This document shows positions 58,548 to 64,000 of a DNA stretch of 64,000 nt, in pieces. The translations under genes and the position numbers were made by a program. Source of the stretch: Gnetum montanum (taxonomy: Eukaryota; Streptophyta; Gnetopsida; Gnetales; Gnetaceae); NCBI GenBank assembly GCA_015680685.1, contig MNCI01014694.1, positions 1,025,025 through 1,089,024 of the forward strand. The letters run 5' to 3'. The notes under the pieces are model-generated. The model saw only the letters and a list, made by a program, of their open reading frames with translations. It ran no database searches and had not been told where the DNA came from. The stretch's first letter is position 1. Every line of letters starts with the position of its first letter.

Positions 58548-59364
58548 TGATGAATCATTTTTTGTTAGGTCCCAATATTAGATCCTTGATATCAAAGCCC
58601 CAATATTAAATCTCATGATGTGTTATCGAATATTTGATGTCACGAGCTGTGCGCCAACCTATAAATACAACACTTGGGCACATAATTCAGCCATTCCATT
58701 TCTTCCAAGAGTAGAATATTTTTTGAGTACCCGTAGTAGGAGTCAAAGAAGTATACAAATCTATATTAGAGCATTGATGTACCTAAGCATGATAGTGTGA
58801 ACGACAACAAAGATGAGCTTTTCTAATCAAACCTTATAACATTTGGAATAGATTAATTGTTTCTTTATGCATTTAATATTCATGTAATCTACTTTAATGA
58901 ATTTTAACTAAGTAATTAATATTAACTACATAGTAAACCTAAGAACAACCACTTCGAGCATACGTTTAATGCTTGGTAACCCTAATAGTGCTAAACACTT
59001 GGTAATCCAATGGTGACATAACATGTTTAGAACATGTACAGAAGGTGGGAACGTATGCCTATGTTAGGATTAGTTAAGTGGTAGTTAGTTACTAGATTAA
59101 TTACACATGAAATTTACTTTGTTTCTAGAACTTGGATGATTGATTCATAAAATATAAAATGATAAAAATCATATGCCTCAGTTACACTTAATGATGCACA
59201 TGCACTTCAACAGTGGAACTGAGAAGACAACGATTGCAATAGTTAGATTCACCCCCTAGAACCCAGTGTACTTAGAGAGCTAAAGTCTATAGAATTTGAC
59301 TAAATCACTTAGTGAATGCTAGTGATTCATATGGTTAGGTGTAGGATATAATCACTACTCATCA
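58548..59364 (+). repeat. 3' LTR of gypsy copy C with polypurine tract
   Basis: 817 bp, TGATGA (58548) to TCATCA (59359-59364). The PPT remnant catagaggta is at 58538-58547. A TATA box, ctataaataca, is near 58660. Near 58570-58610 a doubled ccaatatta.at unit is present that the 5' LTR has only once. Confidence 0.86.
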
Positions 59365-60059
59365 ATCTTCTTCAAATTATCTTTGCTTTTACTTTGCTAA
59401 GTCACTCCTGACTTAGCTTTGTTAAGCTTTATGAAATACTTCTTTGTAGCATTAATTTTTTTTCTTTTCATTTCCATCATAATCTTTTAGATGACCTTCT
59501 CTTCTTATTTAATAAATTTGATCAAGCTACATATGGCATAACCTAGATCTTCTCTTCCTCCTTAGAAATTGGATCCTATGCTCATGAATTACACTTATCT
59601 CCTACAATACTTGTTTCTTAACATCAAGTCACTTATTAAAACTTTTAATTATGATGCTTAGATGCTCATTATGAATCCTATATTTTGTAATGTCTTCTTA
59701 AATTTCTTTATGTTTCTATTCATTCCTATGATGTAGGACATTTCTTTTTCATAATTTTATGAATCATTGTGATTTGTACACTCTTCTAATTTATGCACAT
59801 TGTTGTGGCTATTGTTCCAATACCACTTTCTTATCTGAATTGGTCTCATATACTTGATCTTTATTCTTCTTCATTCCTTTTATTCCATTCCTTCATTAGC
59901 ATTATGTGTTATCTCATATGTTACGAATTAAGTACTTGTGTTCTCTTATCCTTTGTAAAAAGTAATGACTCTTAAAAAATCATTCTAAAATTTCATAATT
60001 GTTATTGGATTAAGTTTAAAAAAACTAATTATTATACCTTAACTTAAGAGTATACTCTA
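59365..60059. other. T-rich unassigned DNA right of copy C
   Basis: No domain recognised on either strand. It may continue the DNA at 22712-24751 that copy C interrupted, but I cannot show a match. Confidence 0.4.
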
Positions 60060-62900
60060 ATAACAATTATGGTAGTATTCAATATTATGACCCTTATAGA
60101 TCCTATTATAGTTATGAAAATATGAGATATTCAATAGCTAACTAAGATAGGTACCACAAGAAGAAACAAAAGTCTAAAGTGAGAAAGGTGTGGGTTTCAA
60201 GCAACATGATACATTAGGCATACATTGCCAAGTTAGAATCTCTAGAAAAACCACCTACTTTTTTGTTTCTTGGTAGTGAATGCTCAAGAAACATTACTAG
60301 GGATAGATCAAGATTTACCTCTCTTTCAAGATATGATGATGGGAGTACTACCTTTGGAAATAACAATAAGGCATGCATCAAGAAAAAGATACAGTTGGAG
60401 GTAATAATTCTTCTAGAATTAATAATACGCTTTATGGTGTAGGATTCCTTACATGATCTTTATGGGATGCAGATCAAACAATGTTTATATCATTAATAAT
60501 TATGCTTTAAGTAGATATAATTTAAAGTGTCTAATTGGCAAATAAGAGGATAATGGAATATAACATAGAAGGTTAAAATATTTAAACCTTAAGAGCATTA
60601 GCAAGATATCCAAAAAATAAAATCATTGAAGGACTATCCAACATCCAATCTAAGAAAGACAAGGTATGAAAATGTGCTAAAAAGGCAAACAAAAATCCAT
60701 ATGCTTCAAAAGTAAGAATGACAATACTACTAAATTGTGTCTTGAATTATTGCATTTGGATTAGTTAGACCTTCTACAACTTGTAGCATAGGTTATAGAA
60801 GGTATTTTTTTGCACTTGTTAATGATTACTTAAGATTCATTTGGGTACTTCAACAAATTTGTAAGGATGAAGCATTTCATCAATTCAACAAACTTTGCTA
60901 CAAGTTGCAAAGAGAAAAGGGTTACCTAATTAAGAAGATTAGGAATGACCATGGAGGAGAATTTGACAACTATATTTTTGAGTAATATTATAACAATGAT
61001 GGCATTGAATATTAATTTTCAACTCTAAGAATACCCCTAGAAAATGGAGTAGCTAAACAAAAGAATTTAGTTTACAAGAAATGGCTAGAACCTTTCTTCA
61101 TAAAAAAAAACGTTGCGAAAATCTTTTTGGGATAAAGCTATTAATACTATGTCTTATATATCAAATTGAATTTTTATTACACCCAAGGCTTCATTCAAGC
61201 TATATTATGATAAGAAGCCCAAGATGAGTTATTTTAAAGCTTTTGGTTGTAAATTTTTTATTTTGAAAAATAAGAAAAATCTAGGAAAGTTTGATATTAA
61301 CGTTAATGAAGGAAGTTTTCTTAGATTTTCATCTACTAGTAAAAATTATAGAGTTTATAATAAAGGCATCCTAAAGGTTGAGGAAGTAATCAATGTTGTG
61401 TTTTATGAGACAAATCCTACCCTATTACAATAGTTTCATGATGATGATGATGAAGAAACACCTTCACAACTTCCTCCTAACCTTAAGAAGAGGCCAAAAA
61501 AGAAGGACCAACAAGTTGCCTCCACTTCCAAAACTCCATCATCTCATTATAGGTATGCTAAGAGCCATTCTCTAAACCAAATTATTAGAAATTCTTAAGA
61601 TGAAGTGAAAACTAAAAGATAGCTATAAGAACCTTTTGATTTCGCATGCTTGCTTTCCCATATTGAGCGTAATAAAATTGAAGAAGCTTTAAATAATGAA
61701 TCATGGATTCAAGGCATGAGTGAAGAGCTTAATCAATTTTTAAGAAATGATGTTTGGGAACTCATCTCTAGGCCCAATGAGCATAAAGTTATTGGTACAA
61801 AATGTGTCTTTAGGAACAAGATAAATGAAGATGAGATAGCTATAAAGAATAAGAAAATATTGGTTGCTAAAGGTTATAATCAACAAGAGGGAATTTCCTA
61901 GGAGAATACCTTAACATTAGTTGCATGATTAGAATCCATTAGGAATTTACTTACCTTTGTTGCCCACAAAAACATCGTGCTCTTCCAAATGACCATAAAA
62001 AGGTGCTTTTATCAATGGAATAATTCAAGAATAAGTTTATGTGGAATAACCATCAAGCTATAAAAACCCTCATAAAAAATCATGTGTTTAGACAAAAAAA
62101 CACTATATGAACTAAAACAAGCTCTTAGGACTTGGTATGAAAGGTTATCATAACATTTAATACACAATGGCTTTATAAGAGGTTTTTTTAACCCTACCCT
62201 TTTTATTTTAGAGCATGATAAGGATATTCTAATAGTTAAAATTTATATTAATGATATTGCTTTTTGTGTCACTGACCCCTTGTTGTGAGAGAAATTTAAA
62301 GAAATAATGTTGGTTGAATTTGAAATGAGCCTCATTGATGAATTAACCTTCTTCTCATATCTTCAAATTATTTAAGACAAGAATGGTATCTTCATCTCCC
62401 AAGCAAAATATGATAAGAAATTTTTTTAAAAAGTATGAAATAGAGAATGCATAAGAAACTTCCATTTCCATTAATCCTCAAGTTAAATTATTCAAGGATA
62501 AGCAAGCTAAGAATATTGTTGAAAAATTATACAAAGGAATAATTGGAAGTTTGTTATATCTTACTACAAGTATACATGATATTTCCTTAAGCATTGAGAT
62601 ATATGCAAGATATTAATCCAAACATATGTAATTCCATTATATTATTGTTCAAAATATTTTAAAATATTTAAAATATACTACACAACATGATCTTTGGTGC
62701 CCCAAGGACACATGCTTCTGTCTTGTTAAATATTTGGATGTAAATTTGAAGGGAATAATTGATGATAGAAAGAGTATAAATGAAAATTACTTCTTTTCAA
62801 GATAATGCTTGGTATCTTGGATGACCAAAAATCAAACATCTACCTCCATATTAATGGCTAAAGTAGAATATATAGTAGTTGGAAATTATTATTTTCAATT
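60060..62900 (+). mobile_element. SIRE-like Ty1/copia pol remnant
   Basis: Order is copia. Protease region: LGSECSRNITRDRSRFTSLS (60270-60330). Integrase: LVNDYLRFIWVLQQICKDEAFHQFNKLC, then KKIRNDHGGEFDNYIFE, then ENGVAKQKN. The post-integrase block is MSYFKAFGCKFFILKNKKNLGKFD (61224-61430). Reverse transcriptase: ESWIQGMSEELNQFLRNDVWELI and GTKCVFRNKINEDE, then LVAKGYNQQEG, YELKQALRTWYERLS and FEMSLIDELTFFSYLQI. RNase H ends in LVSWMTKNQTSTSILMAKVEY, then VVGNYYFQL. Lineage is judged from these reverse transcriptase motifs. There are many stops and frameshifts. No LTRs, PBS or PPT are found, so both ends are truncated; the right end stops at about 62900. Confidence 0.82.
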
Positions 62901-63814
62901 GACCAAAGCCAACCACATTTAGTGACTTTGCATCAACATTCTAAGACTAAACTATCCCCTAAGATACTAAGGATGGATCCTATCATCATTTAACCACAAA
63001 ATCCACAAGGGACTTCATGTGACCTTAATTAGGAACTCCATTCCACTCTCTCTCATCCATCTATGCTTTCCATGTCTCACTTCATTGCTGGTTTCATGTT
63101 CTTGGTTTGATGTCCTAGTTTGATGTGTCAAAATTCTTAGTCAGTTTCTTTTAGGTTTTTGTAATTAACCTTCTATAATTATTAATCATCCATGGGGCCC
63201 ACAAACTCTTTGGTTTAAAGTTATGAAAGGGGTAAAAGGCCTATGCTTGCTTTGGGGAGGACCCACTTGCATATCTTTTGGTTGAATTAGTTAGGTTCTT
63301 TACCCTTAGACACTCTTACAATCAATTTTTTTTTGTTTACCCCATCAGTGACATCCAATTATGAACATCTTCACAACAATTTTTAGTGAACTTTCCTTTT
63401 TTATTATTATGAATTCTTATACCCTCTTCAAATATTTCCATGTATTAAACTTTTTTAAATTTAATGGACCACTTAATTTATTTAACTCTATCTGTTAACC
63501 TTCCTGCTAACACTACTCAAGGAACCAATCAACCACAATCATAACCTAACTGAGTGTAACCACTAATGAGATAAGGCATTTAACAATTATGTGTTACACA
63601 TTACATACTAATTCATGATTTTGTTGTGATTGTAGTGAGAAGCATGGACTGGAAGCAGGACTATCTTCACCAAGGATGATGTAGTAGGAACACACAATGA
63701 AGATCATTCATGATCGAAGGATCTCTTTTCTCTCTCTCTCATTCTTTTGCTACCAAGAGGTGTTGGATGTTGGTGTTATCCAGGGTGTTCACTTCTCTTA
63801 TCATGAATATCCCA
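62901..63814 (+). mobile_element. gypsy spacer fragment G
   Basis: Homologous to the spacers of A (5700-6100), C (57240-58370) and D. The block ctttggggaggacccacttgcata is at 63253-63276, and a (CT)n tract is at 63728-63742. Like C and D it lacks the third ORF and TATA module. Its first 70 bp (62901-62970) are inverted relative to the rest. It is cut at 63815 by a reverse-strand LTR. Confidence 0.72.
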
Positions 63815-64000
63815 TGATGAGTGGCGAGGTACCCCTACACTCCACCATATGAATACGAGCGTACACACGCGATCCAGTCGAACTCCGCAGACTAAATGCC
63901 TTAACGCCACAAGAAACACTTGGGGTTAATCGTTCGTTGTCTTCCCAGGCTTGCTTATATTTGTCACGGTGTATGGTTAAGCAAGTCTGAGGTATGTGAT
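63815..64000 (-). repeat. LTR of a young reverse-strand gypsy element F, partial
   Basis: Begins TGATGAGTGGCGAGGTACC, matching the left end of copy D's LTR (47648). It is colinear with it to the window edge (ttaatcgttcgttgtcttccca, then tatggttaagcaag). No PBS lies to its left, so this is the 3' LTR of an element running off the right edge, or a solo LTR. It holds about eleven CpGs in 186 bp, far more than any other LTR in the window. Confidence 0.82.

Larger units (their letters stand above)
24752..59364 (+). mobile_element. gypsy copy C, complete but split by nested insertions
   Basis: 5' LTR 24752-25532, PBS 25534-25551, gag, protease, reverse transcriptase and RNase H up to 30373. The nested element H follows (30374-54820). 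Then come the rest of RNase H, integrase to 56318, spacer, PPT and 3' LTR 58548-59364. Without the insertion it is about 10.2 kb. It lacks the third ORF and the palindrome/TATA module seen in A and B. The flanks gtatt (24747-24751) and atctt (59365-59369) are not a convincing target duplication. Confidence 0.85.

Noticed and set aside
1-64000. tRNA or rRNA genes
   Set aside because: Scanned by eye for tRNA A/B-box patterns and rRNA cores; only primer binding sites resembling tRNA 3' ends were found. A tRNAscan-SE run would settle it.

Overview
The window is nuclear DNA of a seed plant with a large, transposon-filled, heavily methylated genome. It has no bacterial-type operons, no ribosome binding sites and no intact protein-coding gene. 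Almost everything is decayed LTR retrotransposon, mostly nested. A gymnosperm is my best guess, from the degree of decay and nesting, but that is inference.

Layout. (1) 1-9222: 3' part of a Ty3/gypsy element of the Athila/Tat type (copy A). It holds a single-frame gag-pol remnant, a long spacer, a third coiled-coil ORF, a polypurine tract and an LTR. (2) 9223-13946: 3' part of a second copy (B), apparently the target into which A inserted. (3) 14966-21534: a complete Ty1/copia element with both LTRs, PBS, PPT and a near-perfect target duplication. (4) 21535-24751: unassigned AT-rich DNA with a 40-bp tandem duplication and a reverse-strand copia-type PBS. (5) 24752-59364: a third gypsy copy (C) with both LTRs and a clear PBS, split in its RNase H region by about 24 kb of nested insertions. 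(6) 59365-64000: remains of a SIRE-like copia element, another gypsy spacer fragment (G) and the edge of a young reverse-strand LTR (F).

The nest inside C. A reverse-strand non-autonomous LTR element (H, 30374-54820) has LTRs of about 2.6 kb, only about 2.1 kb of non-coding internal DNA, a PBS, a PPT and a near-matching 5-bp target duplication. Both its LTRs carry a decayed pentatricopeptide-repeat (PPR) gene fragment. The right LTR is broken by a 5'-truncated reverse-strand gypsy copy (D, 47648-54210). The left LTR is broken by an 11.5-kb segment (32828-44302) flanked by a 24-bp duplication. That segment carries a group II intron-type reverse transcriptase remnant and several families of short hairpin repeats, and it may be organelle-derived.

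The gypsy family. Five copies can be compared. A and B carry a third ORF after pol and, upstream of it, a palindrome/TATA module that resembles their LTR promoter. C, D and G lack both. All three readable protease domains (A, C, D) have Asn where the catalytic Asp is expected. In-frame stops are mostly explained by C-to-T changes (CAG/CAA to TAG/TAA, TGG to TAG, CGA to TGA), with few frameshifts. This points to long silencing by cytosine methylation. CpG retention suggests F is youngest, D intermediate, and A, B and C oldest.
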